Assembly (NCBI GenBank): GCA_045114235.1
Contig: JBGUKB010000051.1
Span: 1 to 13,363, forward strand
Reading direction: 5' to 3'
Source of the DNA: UBA1732 sp045114235
GTDB lineage: Bacteria; Verrucomicrobiota; Lentisphaeria; Victivallales; UBA1829
Length of the DNA: 13,363 nucleotides
Below, piece after piece: positions 1 to 6,996 of the stretch (its first letter is position 1; each line of letters begins with the position of its first letter). The position numbers were made by a program, and so were the translations under genes. Under the pieces are notes generated by a model, which was not told the DNA's origin, searched no databases, and was given only the letters and a program-made list of their open reading frames with translations.

Positions 1-149
1 GCGCACCAGCCGACGCCGTGCGTCAGACCGCAGATGTCCTTGATCTCTTTGGCTTTCGTCCACTTACCTTCCTGGGGGATCGGCGCGGGACCGTGTTTCG
101 GACCCTTGGCGACGCACACCATCTGGTCCACTTCGTGCGTAAACTTCAT
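1..149 (-). CDS. NifU-like Fe-S cluster scaffold protein (N-terminal part, cut by window edge)
   Basis: Only the first 49 codons are inside the window; the gene runs leftward off the edge. The product begins MKFTHEVDQMVCVAKGPKHG and continues through a Gly-Leu-Thr-His-Gly-Val-Gly-Trp-Cys-Ala segment at residues 41-50. I recognise this, from memory of the family, as the start of the roughly 240-residue NifU/IscU-like scaffold found in anaerobes such as clostridia and spirochaetes, often next to a 'GGGtGRT' protein. Members are thought to assemble or carry Fe-S clusters, and the Cys at residue 49 would be an early ligand candidate. The start is supported by GGAG on the minus strand 7 nt before the ATG and by a good promoter upstream (234-262). 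The family call rests on a short N-terminus, so it is probable rather than certain. Confidence 0.72.
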   Translation of the reverse strand, partial: MKFTHEVDQMVCVAKGPKHGPAPIPQEGKWTKAKEIKDICGLTHGVGWC

Positions 150-233
150 TGTGTTTCTCCAGTTGTTGGGACGGCGCTCCTGCCGTGTGCTACGGGGATG
201 CCGCCGGTTCGGGTTAAACAAGTGCAGTTTAAT

Positions 234-262
234 AATATACCATGCGGGAGGCCTTTTTTCAA
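234..262 (-). promoter_or_regulatory. Sigma70-type promoter for the NifU-like gene
   Basis: On the minus strand, TTGAAA (262-257) is followed by a 17-nt spacer and TATATT (239-234). An extended -10 TG lies one base before the hexamer (TGGTATATT). Transcription would start near position 228, leaving a leader of about 79 nt before the ATG at 149. Confidence 0.7.
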
Positions 263-311
263 TCCCGGCGATGAAGAAAAGAAAACAAAGCGAATGTTTT
301 TTCATAATTAT

Positions 312-340
312 TTGACATCTTTGGAAGGCGGATGTATATT
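312..340 (+). promoter_or_regulatory. Sigma70-type promoter for the ArnT-like glycosyltransferase
   Basis: A perfect TTGACA (312-317), a 17-nt spacer and TATATT (335-340) make this the strongest-looking promoter in the window. Initiation would fall near 346-349, directly at a run of T residues (350-357). The transcript would have a leader of about 80 nt before the preferred start at 428. Confidence 0.75.
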
Positions 341-357
341 AATGTCTTATTTTTTTT

Positions 358-390
358 GCGTGTGCGACGATGCCACCGTCGTCCATGCGC
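358..390 (+). other. Leader hairpin near the 5' end of the glycosyltransferase mRNA
   Basis: Bases 358-364 plus 366-370 pair with 379-390. This gives 12 pairs, including two G-U wobbles, one bulged C at 365 and an 8-nt loop (371-378). It follows the T-tract 350-357, so it is not an intrinsic terminator in the plus direction. If transcription begins near 347, the hairpin lies about ten bases from the 5' end of the message, where such structures often protect mRNA. A regulatory role is inference. Confidence 0.45.
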
Positions 391-413
391 GTTTGACTAA
401 ATGCGAATCCCAC

Positions 414-417
414 GGAG
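414..417 (+). promoter_or_regulatory. Ribosome binding site that decides the glycosyltransferase start
   Basis: GGAG ends 10 nt before the ATG at 428. The in-frame upstream ATG at 401 has no purine-rich site before it and would add nine residues ahead of the first membrane segment. The start at 428 is therefore preferred. Confidence 0.6.
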
Positions 418-427
418 TCTGTCTCTG

Positions 428-2239
428 ATGAAGTTGAAAATCAATATTCCCGCGGCGCTGCTGATCTTCGTCGTTCTTTATATCCTCCTGCTCGGCGTGC
501 GTCCGCTCTACTCGCCGGACGAAGCGCGCTACGTGGAGATCCCGCGCGAAATGCTCGCCGACCACGATTTCGTGACGCCGCGCCTGAACGGAGCCCGGTA
601 TTTCGAGAAGCCGGTCATGGGCTACTGGCTGATCGCCGGCGCGCTCCGGGTGTTCGGGGAAAATGCGTTCGCCGGACGCTTCATGCCCGCGATGTCGACC
701 GGCCTGGCGGCGCTGATCGTGATGCTCCTGGCGATGAAGATGACCGGGAAACGGGAGCTCGGCCTGTACGCGGCGGGATGTTTCCTGCTGATGCCGCTGG
801 TGTTCATCGTCGGCACGACCTGTACGCTGGACGCGATCTTTTCGCTGTTCGTGACTGCGACCGTGGCGTCGTTCTATTGCGCCATGGACGGGTACTTGAA
901 GAAAAAGCGCCTGAACTGTGTGCTGTGGCTGACGGCGACCGGAGCTGCCGCCGGATGCGCGTTCCTTACGAAAGGCTTTCTGGCGTTCGCTCTGCCGGTC
1001 ATGGCCGTGCTGCCGTGGCTGGTCTGGAACATCGTCGAAGAGGCCGTCATGCGGAAAAGATCGGGGCAGGGAAAGGACTCTGTTTTTGATCCGGTCCGGT
1101 ATGTGAAGGCGGTCTTCACGCTGCCCTGGCTGCCGTTCGTCGTGGCGCTCGCCGTGATCGCGCCGTGGGCGGTCCTGGTCCATCGGGCGCAGCCGGACTT
1201 CTGGCGGTATTTCGTGATCGAGGAGCATTTCAGCCGTTTCGGTTTCATGGGCGAGGCGAAGGTGGAGCATCCGCACGGGCCGTTCTATTTCGTTTTGATG
1301 CTGCTCTGGGGCGCGGCGGAATGGTTCCTGCTGTCGCCCGCCATCGGGTACGGGTTCGGAAAGATCGGCGTCCGCGGCGAAAAGAATTCCTGGTTCCGGT
1401 TCCTGATCTGCTGGTTCGCCGGACCGTTCCTGTTCCTGTCCGCGTCGAGCGGAAAGCTCCCGACGTACATCCTGCCGTGCTTCCCGCCGCTTGCGATCAT
1501 GGTCTCCGCGGGGCTTTTCCGTTATTTCGAGGAGCGGCCGGACGGGAAAGGCAAACTGTTCAACGTGCCGCTGTTGGTGTTTGCCGTGCTTGGCGTGGTC
1601 GCCGGACCGGTCGCGCTGATCGTGATCCATTATGTCCTGCCGAAATACTTCGGTATCGCGCTTTACGGCAAAAGCGAAACATGGAAGGTGTTCATCCTGT
1701 TCAATGCGCTCGTCCTGATCCTGTTCGGCCTCTTCGCGGCGTTCACGGAGAAAAAGACGTCCCGCAAACTTTCCTATTTCCTGTCGGCGGTCGTTCCGGC
1801 TTTCGTCGCATCGTTTTTTGTCATTCCGAGGTCGGTCAATGACGCCCGAGGCATGGACGCGTTTCTGGAGGAATGCCGGGACGAGATCACGCCCGATACC
1901 ATCATCGTCGCGCACGGCTCGAATCTGCACGCGATCTGCTTCGCGTATCACCGGACCGACCTGTACGTCATTTTCCCCGGCGAGCTGACCTACGGCCTGA
2001 CCTGCAAGGAGGCGGAGGAGAAAGACCGGATCCGCAATCAGAATGTCAGGGAAGTCCAGAAATTGATGGACAGAAATCCCGGCAGGAAAGTCGTGATGTT
2101 CTTCCCCGCGGACCGTTATTTCACGCACAGCACCAGGTTTTCCACTCCGTATCCGCCCGCGCTTTCCGTGAAGAAGTCGATCCCCGACGATCCGGAAGAT
2201 GAAGATGCAGACGGCCAGGTGATGGTGCGGTTCCGGTGA
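428..2239 (+). CDS. ArnT/PMT-family membrane glycosyltransferase
   Basis: The protein (603 residues from the preferred ATG) is an integral membrane enzyme of the GT39/GT83 superfamily. Such enzymes move a sugar from a polyprenyl-phosphate carrier to lipid A, another glycan or a protein on the outer face of the inner membrane. The first membrane helix (about residues 8-25) is followed by SPDEARYVEIPREM, with the family's catalytic Asp-Glu at 31-32, and by YFEKPVMGYW (58-67). About ten further hydrophobic segments follow. The signature SSGKLPTYILPCFPPLA lies at about 340-356, and a soluble C-terminal part spans roughly 468-603. E. coli ArnT is 550 residues, so size and layout fit. No other arn or lipid A genes are visible, so the sugar and acceptor are unknown. 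No clear intrinsic terminator follows. Codon use includes AGG, AGA and CGG, unlike the operon downstream. Confidence 0.85.
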   Translation: MKLKINIPAALLIFVVLYILLLGVRPLYSPDEARYVEIPREMLADHDFVTPRLNGARYFEKPVMGYWLIAGALRVFGENAFAGRFMPAMSTGLAALIVMLLAMKMTGKRELGLYAAGCFLLMPLVFIVGTTCTLDAIFSLFVTATVASFYCAMDGYLKKKRLNCVLWLTATGAAAGCAFLTKGFLAFALPVMAVLPWLVWNIVEEAVMRKRSGQGKDSVFDPVRYVKAVFTLPWLPFVVALAVIAPWAVLVHRAQPDFWRYFVIEEHFSRFGFMGEAKVEHPHGPFYFVLMLLWGAAEWFLLSPAIGYGFGKIGVRGEKNSWFRFLICWFAGPFLFLSASSGKLPTYILPCFPPLAIMVSAGLFRYFEERPDGKGKLFNVPLLVFAVLGVVAGPVALIVIHYVLPKYFGIALYGKSETWKVFILFNALVLILFGLFAAFTEKKTSRKLSYFLSAVVPAFVASFFVIPRSVNDARGMDAFLEECRDEITPDTIIVAHGSNLHAICFAYHRTDLYVIFPGELTYGLTCKEAEEKDRIRNQNVREVQKLMDRNPGRKVVMFFPADRYFTHSTRFSTPYPPALSVKKSIPDDPEDEDADGQVMVRFR

Positions 2240-2303
2240 GGCGGACGGACGCTTGAAACATCCCTTTGCGCCTTTTCCTGCCGCGTTCCCTCGATGAAAA
2301 CAC

Positions 2304-2336
2304 GGCGTTTTTCGGGAAACGGACTGGAAAAACGCC
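2304..2336. repeat. Perfect 10-bp inverted repeat at the head of the etf operon
   Basis: GGCGTTTTTC (2304-2313) and its exact reverse complement GAAAAACGCC (2327-2336) flank a 13-bp spacer. The arm centres are 23 bp apart, about two helical turns. The right arm overlaps the -35 element and spacer of the promoter at 2324-2352. On neither strand does a T-tract follow, so a classical terminator is unlikely. A protein-binding operator is the better reading, though a weak 3' structure for the gene upstream is possible. Confidence 0.55.
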
Positions 2337-2352
2337 AAAAGAATGCTATATT
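2324..2352 (+). promoter_or_regulatory. Probable promoter of the etfB-etfA-acd-rpoZ-purE operon
   Basis: An extended -10 element, TGCTATATT (hexamer 2347-2352), lies 17 bp after a weak -35 (CTGGAA, 2324-2329). Initiation near 2359 would give a leader of about 50 nt. The extended -10 may offset the poor -35. The adjoining inverted repeat could place this promoter under repressor or activator control. Confidence 0.5.
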
Positions 2353-2407
2353 AATATTTTACTACAAAACTTATCGACCTGTTGAAATAACCCAGGAAGG
2401 AACAGTC

Positions 2408-3292
2408 ATGAGCTGCACAATCCTCGTTTTTGTGAAGCAAGTCCCGGACACGAAGAATGTCACGGGCGACGCCATGAAGCCCGACGGAACCATCAACCGT
2501 CAGGCGCTTCCCGCCATTTTCAATCCCGAAGACCTGAACGCCCTTGAGCTGGCACTCCAGCTGAAGGACCGTTACGGCGCGAAAGTCGTCGTCGCGACGA
2601 TGGGGCTTCCCGCCGCAGCCGGCATCCTCCGCGACTCCCTGTTCCGCGGCGCTGACGAAACTGTGCTCCTGACCGACCGCGCGCTCGGCGGATCCGATAC
2701 GCTGGCCACCAGCTTCGCGCTGAGCCGCCTGGCGAAGAAGATCGGAAACTTCGACCTCGTCCTCTGCGGACGTCAGGCCATCGACGGCGACACCGCCCAG
2801 GTCGGTCCGCAGATCGCCGAAAAGCTCGGCATTCCGCAGATTTCCTACGTGCAGGAAGTGCAGGAGCTCGGCAACGGCAGGATCCGCGCGAAACGCGCCA
2901 TCGAAGGCGGCTACGAAGTGCTCGAAGCCCCGCTGCCCGCCCTGCTGACCGTGGTCGACGCCAACCAGCCCCGTCCGCAGAACGCCTCCCGCATCATCAA
3001 GTACAAGAAAGCCAAGACTCCGTCCGAAATCGCCGCCGCCAAGGGCGCGCCCGCCTCGGACGACGAGATCGCGGCGCTGTCCGCGAAGGGGCTGCTGATC
3101 CAGGAGTGGAACGCCGCGTACTGCGTGCCGCAGGACGAATTCGACCGCCTGGGCAAGGCCGGTTCCCCGACCAACGTGAAGCACATCCTGAGCGTCGTCC
3201 TGACAGCCGGGAACTTCCAGGAAGTCGCGCCGACGCCGGACGCGGTCGGCAATCTCGTACACGAACTTATCGAAGATCATACTCTGGGGTGA
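2408..3292 (+). CDS. etfB: Electron transfer flavoprotein, beta subunit
   Basis: The 294-residue product is the small subunit of the cytoplasmic EtfAB heterodimer, which takes electrons from acyl-CoA dehydrogenases. It starts MSCTILVFVKQVPDTKNV, typical of the family, then shows FNPEDLNALELAL (38-50) and GRQAIDGDTAQVGPQIAE (121-138), the nucleotide-binding signature. VVDANQPRP (182-190) follows before the C-terminal arm that embraces EtfA. The chosen start has AGGAAGG 7 nt upstream. The reading frame is also open further upstream to 2294, but that part lies across the promoter and lacks a ribosome site. The stop is 5 bp before etfA, so the two are translationally close. Whether the site near 126-134 binds AMP, or a second FAD as in electron-bifurcating ETFs, cannot be settled by eye. 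Confidence 0.95.
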   Translation: MSCTILVFVKQVPDTKNVTGDAMKPDGTINRQALPAIFNPEDLNALELALQLKDRYGAKVVVATMGLPAAAGILRDSLFRGADETVLLTDRALGGSDTLATSFALSRLAKKIGNFDLVLCGRQAIDGDTAQVGPQIAEKLGIPQISYVQEVQELGNGRIRAKRAIEGGYEVLEAPLPALLTVVDANQPRPQNASRIIKYKKAKTPSEIAAAKGAPASDDEIAALSAKGLLIQEWNAAYCVPQDEFDRLGKAGSPTNVKHILSVVLTAGNFQEVAPTPDAVGNLVHELIEDHTLG

Positions 3293-3297
3293 GCGCA

Positions 3298-4323
3298 ATG
3301 GAAAATACCGCTATCGGAAACGTCTGGGTTTTCATCGAACAGGAAGGCGGCAAGATCGCCGACGTGAGCCTGGAACTCGTCTGCAAGGGCCGTGAACTCG
3401 CCGACCAGCTCGGCGTCAAGGTCGAGGCTCTCCTCCTCGGAGACAAGATCGAACACTGCTGCGCTACGCTCTTCCAGTACGGCTGCGACAACGTCTTCCT
3501 CGTGGAAGACCCGCGCCTGGAACCGTTCACCGTCCTGCCGTTCGCCAAGGTCATCGTCGACCTCATCCGCGAACACCGCCCGAACATCCTCATGTTCGGC
3601 GCGACCATGAAGGGCCGCGAGCTCGCTCCGCGCGTGGCGTCCGAAAAGCTCGCCGGACTCACCGCCGACTGCACCGACCTCCGCATCGACGATTTCGACG
3701 ACAAGGTCCACGGCAAATACTACAAGAACAAACTCATGCAGATCCGTCCCGCGTTCGGCGGCAACATCATCGCCACCATCGTGAACACCTGGGAAGATCC
3801 GCAGATGGTCACCGTCCGCGAGGGCGTGATGAAGATGGGCGAACCCGATGCGACCCGCACTGGCACGATCACCCGCGTCACCCCGGCCCTGACCGCGCAG
3901 GAGATGGTCGTGAAGGTCATCGAACGCGTCCGCCAGGAAAAGACCGTGAACCTGAAGGGCGCGCAGATCATCGTCGCCGGCGGCTACGGTGTCGGCTCCG
4001 CCGCGAACTTCAAGCTCATCCACGAGCTCGCGAAGACGCTCGGCGGACAGGTCGGCGCCTCCCGCGCTGCCGTCGACGCCGGCTGGATCGACCACGACCA
4101 CCAGGTCGGCCAGACGGGCGTGACCGTCCGTCCGAAACTCTACATCGCCTGCGGCATCAGCGGCTCCGTGCAGCACCGCGCCGGCATGGCGGAAAGCAAG
4201 AAGATCATCGCGATCAACACGGATCCGGCGGCGCCGATTTTCTCCGTGGCGCATTACGGGATCATCGGCGACCTGAACCAGGTCATCCCGATGATGATCA
4301 AAGCGTACAAATCGAAAGCCTGA
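3298..4323 (+). CDS. etfA: Electron transfer flavoprotein, alpha subunit
   Basis: The 341-residue partner of EtfB has an N-terminal alpha/beta domain (about 7-190) and a C-terminal FAD-binding domain (about 215-341). The latter shows the family motifs: AGGYGVGSAANF (227-238), GASRAAVDAGW (253-263) with the conserved Arg256, VGQTGVTVRPKLYIACGISG (270-289) and INTDPAAPIFSVAHYGIIGD (306-325). The pair passes electrons from acyl-CoA dehydrogenase flavin to the respiratory chain or to another acceptor. The ATG at 3298 is preceded by GGGGTGAG, which spans the etfB stop, so coupled translation is likely. The reading frame is also open upstream inside etfB, but a start there would not give an EtfA N-terminus. 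Arg codons are nearly all CGC or CGT, a sign of strong expression. Confidence 0.95.
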   Translation: MENTAIGNVWVFIEQEGGKIADVSLELVCKGRELADQLGVKVEALLLGDKIEHCCATLFQYGCDNVFLVEDPRLEPFTVLPFAKVIVDLIREHRPNILMFGATMKGRELAPRVASEKLAGLTADCTDLRIDDFDDKVHGKYYKNKLMQIRPAFGGNIIATIVNTWEDPQMVTVREGVMKMGEPDATRTGTITRVTPALTAQEMVVKVIERVRQEKTVNLKGAQIIVAGGYGVGSAANFKLIHELAKTLGGQVGASRAAVDAGWIDHDHQVGQTGVTVRPKLYIACGISGSVQHRAGMAESKKIIAINTDPAAPIFSVAHYGIIGDLNQVIPMMIKAYKSKA

Positions 4324-4333
4324 GGAGACCATC

Positions 4334-6058
4334 ATGTCCAACTTCTTTACCGACAACGCCGATCTGCTCTTTACCCTCGACAACCTCGAGATCCGGGAGG
4401 CCATGAGCCTCATTGAGAAGGATTATACCGAGGCACAGAAATACGACACCGCGCCCGAAAGCTTCGAGGATGCCCTCGACAGCTTCCATCGCATCCTCGA
4501 CGTCATCGGCGACGTCGCGGGCGAACGCATCGCCCCCCGCGCCCGCCAGGTCGACGAGGAAGGCCCGAAGTTCGAAAACGGCGTCGTGACCTACCACCCG
4601 CTCACGGTCCAGAACCTGAACGACCTGAAGGCCGCGGGCGTCATGGGCGTGATCCTGCCCCGCCAGTACGGCGGCCTCAACTTCCCGCTCTCCGTCTACA
4701 CGATGATGACCGAAATGGTCTCCCGCGCCGACGCCAGCCTGCAGAACCTCTTCGGCCTGCAGGACATCGCCGACACCATCTGCGAGTTCGGTTCCGAGGA
4801 ACAGCGCCAGAAATACATCCCGCGCTTCGTCACGGGCGAAGCCGACGGCTCCATGGACCTCACCGAGCCGGATTCCGGTTCCGACCTCCAGTCCGTGCGC
4901 CTGAAAGCCACGCAGGACGCCGACGGCAAGTGGTACCTCGACGGCATGAAGCGCTTCATCACGAACGGCTGCTCCCAGATCCACCTGGTGCTCGCGCGTT
5001 CCGAGGAAGGTACCACCGACGGCCGCGGCCTCTCCATGTTCATCTGCGAGAAGTGCCCGCAGCTGGTCGTCCGCCGCATCGAGCACAAGATGGGCATCCA
5101 CGGCGTCGCCACCTGCGAACTCCAGTTCAACCACGTCCCGGCGGAACTCTGCGGCATGCGCAAGCGCGGCCTCATCAAGTACGTCATGTCCCTCATGAAC
5201 GGCGCCCGCGTCTCCATCAGCGCGCAGGCGGTCGGCATCGCCGAAGCCGCCTACCGCGAGGCGCGCAAGTACGCCTCCGAGCGCGAACAGTTCAAGCAGA
5301 GCATCGACAAGTTCCCCGCGATTTACGACATGCTCGCACGCATGAAGACCCAGCTCGCCGCCTCCCGCGCCCTGCTGTATGAAACGACCCGCTGCGTCGA
5401 CCTCCGCCAGGCGTACACCCACCTCGCCGAAGGCGCGGAGAAGCCGGATCCGGCAGTCCGCGAGAAGGCGAAGCTCTACGTCGCGCTGTGCGACGTCCTG
5501 ACCCCGATGTCCAAGGCGCTCTCCACCGAGTCCGCCAACAAGATCGCCTACGACTGCATCCAGATCCACGGCGGCACCGGCTATATGCACGACTTCGACG
5601 CCGAGCGCCTCTACCGCGACGCCCGCATCACGAACATCTACGAAGGCACCACCCAGCTCCAGGTCGTGGCCGCCATCGGCGGCGTCATGAGCCGCACGCT
5701 CGACGGTCGCATCGCCGAGATGATGGCCGGTATCCCGGACGAAGGCCTCTCCGGCGAACTCAAGAAGATCGTCGCCGGCATGCTCGAACAGCACCGCGCC
5801 TCGATCGAGTTCGTGGCGGGCATGAAGGCCACCGCGCCCGACTACCGCAACCTTCGCGCACGCGCCCTCGTCGAGAACGAGACGTTCATCTTCGTCGGCA
5901 TGCTCCTCCTCCGCGACGCGCAGAAGGACGCCTCCCGTGAGGCGATCGCCGAACGCTACATCCGCGACGCGAAGTTCGACTTCCTCCGCAACTACGAGCT
6001 CATCATGAGCGGCGACTGCACCACCATCGCCCGTCATGAAGAGGTTATCGCCTACTGA
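4334..6058 (+). CDS. Acyl-CoA dehydrogenase, long form with C-terminal extension
   Basis: This 574-residue flavoenzyme should introduce a 2,3-double bond into an acyl-CoA and pass electrons to the EtfAB encoded just upstream. An N-terminal helical segment (about 1-90) precedes the standard core. The core shows LPRQYGGLNFP (109-118), LTEPDSGSDLQ (176-186), YLDGMKRFITNG (201-212), REQFKQSIDKFPAIYDML (317-334), IHGGTGYMHDFDAERLYRDA (411-430) and NIYEGTTQLQ (434-443). Glu437 matches the catalytic base of medium-chain dehydrogenases. About 130 extra residues follow, as in the 570-600-residue subfamily known from anaerobes and deltaproteobacteria; the usual enzymes have about 380-400. The ribosome site AGGAGA overlaps the etfA stop region, 5 nt from the ATG. 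Substrate chain length or branching cannot be read from the sequence. Confidence 0.93.
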   Translation: MSNFFTDNADLLFTLDNLEIREAMSLIEKDYTEAQKYDTAPESFEDALDSFHRILDVIGDVAGERIAPRARQVDEEGPKFENGVVTYHPLTVQNLNDLKAAGVMGVILPRQYGGLNFPLSVYTMMTEMVSRADASLQNLFGLQDIADTICEFGSEEQRQKYIPRFVTGEADGSMDLTEPDSGSDLQSVRLKATQDADGKWYLDGMKRFITNGCSQIHLVLARSEEGTTDGRGLSMFICEKCPQLVVRRIEHKMGIHGVATCELQFNHVPAELCGMRKRGLIKYVMSLMNGARVSISAQAVGIAEAAYREARKYASEREQFKQSIDKFPAIYDMLARMKTQLAASRALLYETTRCVDLRQAYTHLAEGAEKPDPAVREKAKLYVALCDVLTPMSKALSTESANKIAYDCIQIHGGTGYMHDFDAERLYRDARITNIYEGTTQLQVVAAIGGVMSRTLDGRIAEMMAGIPDEGLSGELKKIVAGMLEQHRASIEFVAGMKATAPDYRNLRARALVENETFIFVGMLLLRDAQKDASREAIAERYIRDAKFDFLRNYELIMSGDCTTIARHEEVIAY

Positions 6059-6081
6059 TCAACTTTTCGAAAGGTTTTGTC

Positions 6082-6369
6082 ATGAACAACGAGTATCTTC
6101 TCCGTGCAAGACAGGTCGTCCCGGACGCGAAAGTCCTGATCGTCCTCGCCTCCAAACGCGCCGCCATGCTGGCCTCCGGCAAGTCCCGCCCCATGGTCCG
6201 CTGCAAAGACGACAACTTCCTCGACATCGCCCTTCTCGAGATCGCCGAAGGCAAACTTGAGGCGGAATTCGCCAAGGAAGGCGAAAACGACATCCTGAAC
6301 GAACTCGAAGCCCTGAAGAAAGCCCATCAGGACGAGCTCGAACCCATGAAGAAGACGCCCGGCGAATAA
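6082..6369 (+). CDS. rpoZ: DNA-directed RNA polymerase omega subunit
   Basis: The 95-residue product resembles the omega subunit, which helps fold and assemble the beta-prime subunit of RNA polymerase. The pattern is a short N-terminal helix, then VLIVLASKRAAMLASG (about 18-33), a basic-proline turn, and DNFLDIALLEIAEGKL (about 44-59). This matches the family pattern of an 'AAKRARQL' helix followed by 'ALREIAAGK'. A charged, helical C-terminal tail of about 30 residues follows. The length is close to E. coli omega (91). AAAGG lies 7 nt before the ATG, and the gap from the dehydrogenase stop is 23 bp with no promoter visible. It therefore looks co-transcribed with etfBA. The usual partners of rpoZ (gmk, spoT, coaBC) are absent. 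Omega proteins are short and divergent, so some doubt remains. Confidence 0.75.
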   Translation: MNNEYLLRARQVVPDAKVLIVLASKRAAMLASGKSRPMVRCKDDNFLDIALLEIAEGKLEAEFAKEGENDILNELEALKKAHQDELEPMKKTPGE

Positions 6370-6403
6370 GCCGCGCCGCGTCAGCTTCGACGGAGTTTTC
6401 ATC

Positions 6404-6937
6404 ATGTCTCTCGTCACCATCGTCATGGGAAGCAGGAGCGATCTCGCTTCCCTCAAGGGCGCTTTCGATACGCTCAAGCAGTTCGGCGTGCCGTTCCGCG
6501 CCAGGATTCTTTCCGCCCACCGCACCCCGGACGAGGCGGCGGATCTCGCCAAGAACGCGGCCGCCGAAGGCACGAAAGTCTTCATCTGCGCCGCCGGCAT
6601 GGCCGCTCACCTCGCGGGCGTGATCGCCGCGCATACCACGCTCCCCGTCATCGGCATCCCGATGGCCTCCGCGCCGTTCAACGGGCTGGATTCCCTGCTC
6701 GCCATGGTGCAGATGCCCCCCGGGATCCCCGTCGCGACCGTCACCGCCGGTTCCGCGGGCGGCAAGAACGCCGCGCTGCTGGCCGTCGAGATGCTCGCGC
6801 TGTCCGACGCCGCGCTCGCCGCGAAGCTGAAGGACTTCCGCAAGGAACAGGCGGACAAAGTCCTCGCGGACGACGCCGCGCTTCAGGAGTCGTTTGACCC
6901 TGCAAATTCGGAAATGAGCGTGCAACCCTTCCTTTAA
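6404..6937 (+). CDS. purE: N5-carboxyaminoimidazole ribonucleotide mutase, class I
   Basis: PurE converts N5-CAIR (made by PurK) to CAIR in purine synthesis. The 177-residue sequence shows the class I motifs in order: MGSRSD (8-13), ILSAHRTPDEA (35-45) with the catalytic His39, AAGMAAHLAGVIAAHTTLPV (63-82) and GLDSLLAMVQMPPGIPV (94-110). The AAHL and VQMP motifs separate it from class II, CO2-using PurE of animals and some spirochaetes. The family's usual Gly-Gly-Ala-Ala-His-Leu reads Gly-Met-Ala-Ala-His-Leu here. A tail of about 20 residues follows the common core. The ATG has GGAG 8 nt upstream and lies 34 bp after rpoZ. No purK is adjacent. The gene ends the operon, 20 bp before a strong terminator. 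Confidence 0.93.
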   Translation: MSLVTIVMGSRSDLASLKGAFDTLKQFGVPFRARILSAHRTPDEAADLAKNAAAEGTKVFICAAGMAAHLAGVIAAHTTLPVIGIPMASAPFNGLDSLLAMVQMPPGIPVATVTAGSAGGKNAALLAVEMLALSDAALAAKLKDFRKEQADKVLADDAALQESFDPANSEMSVQPFL

Positions 6938-6957
6938 TACTCGGGATGCAAAACAAT

Positions 6958-6996
6958 ACCCGGACCCCTCAAACCGAGGAGCCCGGGTTTCTTTTT
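6958..6996 (+). terminator. Rho-independent terminator of the etf-purE operon
   Basis: Bases 6958-6970 pair with 6976-6988: 11 of 13 pairs, GC-rich, with a 5-nt AAACC loop. TTCTTTTT follows directly. On the minus strand the same hairpin is followed by ATTGTTTTGC, so it may also stop transcription from the GH51 gene, less efficiently. Confidence 0.88.

Noticed and set aside
401..427. Upstream ATG at 401 as start of the glycosyltransferase
   Set aside because: There is no ribosome binding site before it. The ATG at 428 has GGAG at a usable distance and begins at the membrane helix.
18..428. Plus-strand open frames across the leftmost divergent promoter region
   Set aside because: They overlap the NifU-like gene start and both promoters, and their translations show no domain. 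The true product here is on the minus strand.
347..2338. Long minus-strand open frame (about 660 codons) opposite the glycosyltransferase
   Set aside because: It mirrors the plus-strand gene in a GC-rich genome with G/C at third positions. The product is low-complexity, rich in Arg, His, Gln and Asp, with no recognisable domain. The plus strand has clear ArnT motifs, a ribosome site and a promoter.
2304..2340. Inverted repeat read as an intrinsic terminator of the glycosyltransferase gene
   Set aside because: The stem is followed by AAAAG on the plus strand, not T residues. The T-tracts lie inside the arms. An operator is the better explanation, though not proven.
4298..6037. Minus-strand open frame (about 580 codons) opposite the acyl-CoA dehydrogenase
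   Set aside because: It is rich in Ala, Val, Asp, Gly and His with no family signature, and lies fully opposite a gene with complete catalytic motifs. It is an antisense effect of codon bias.
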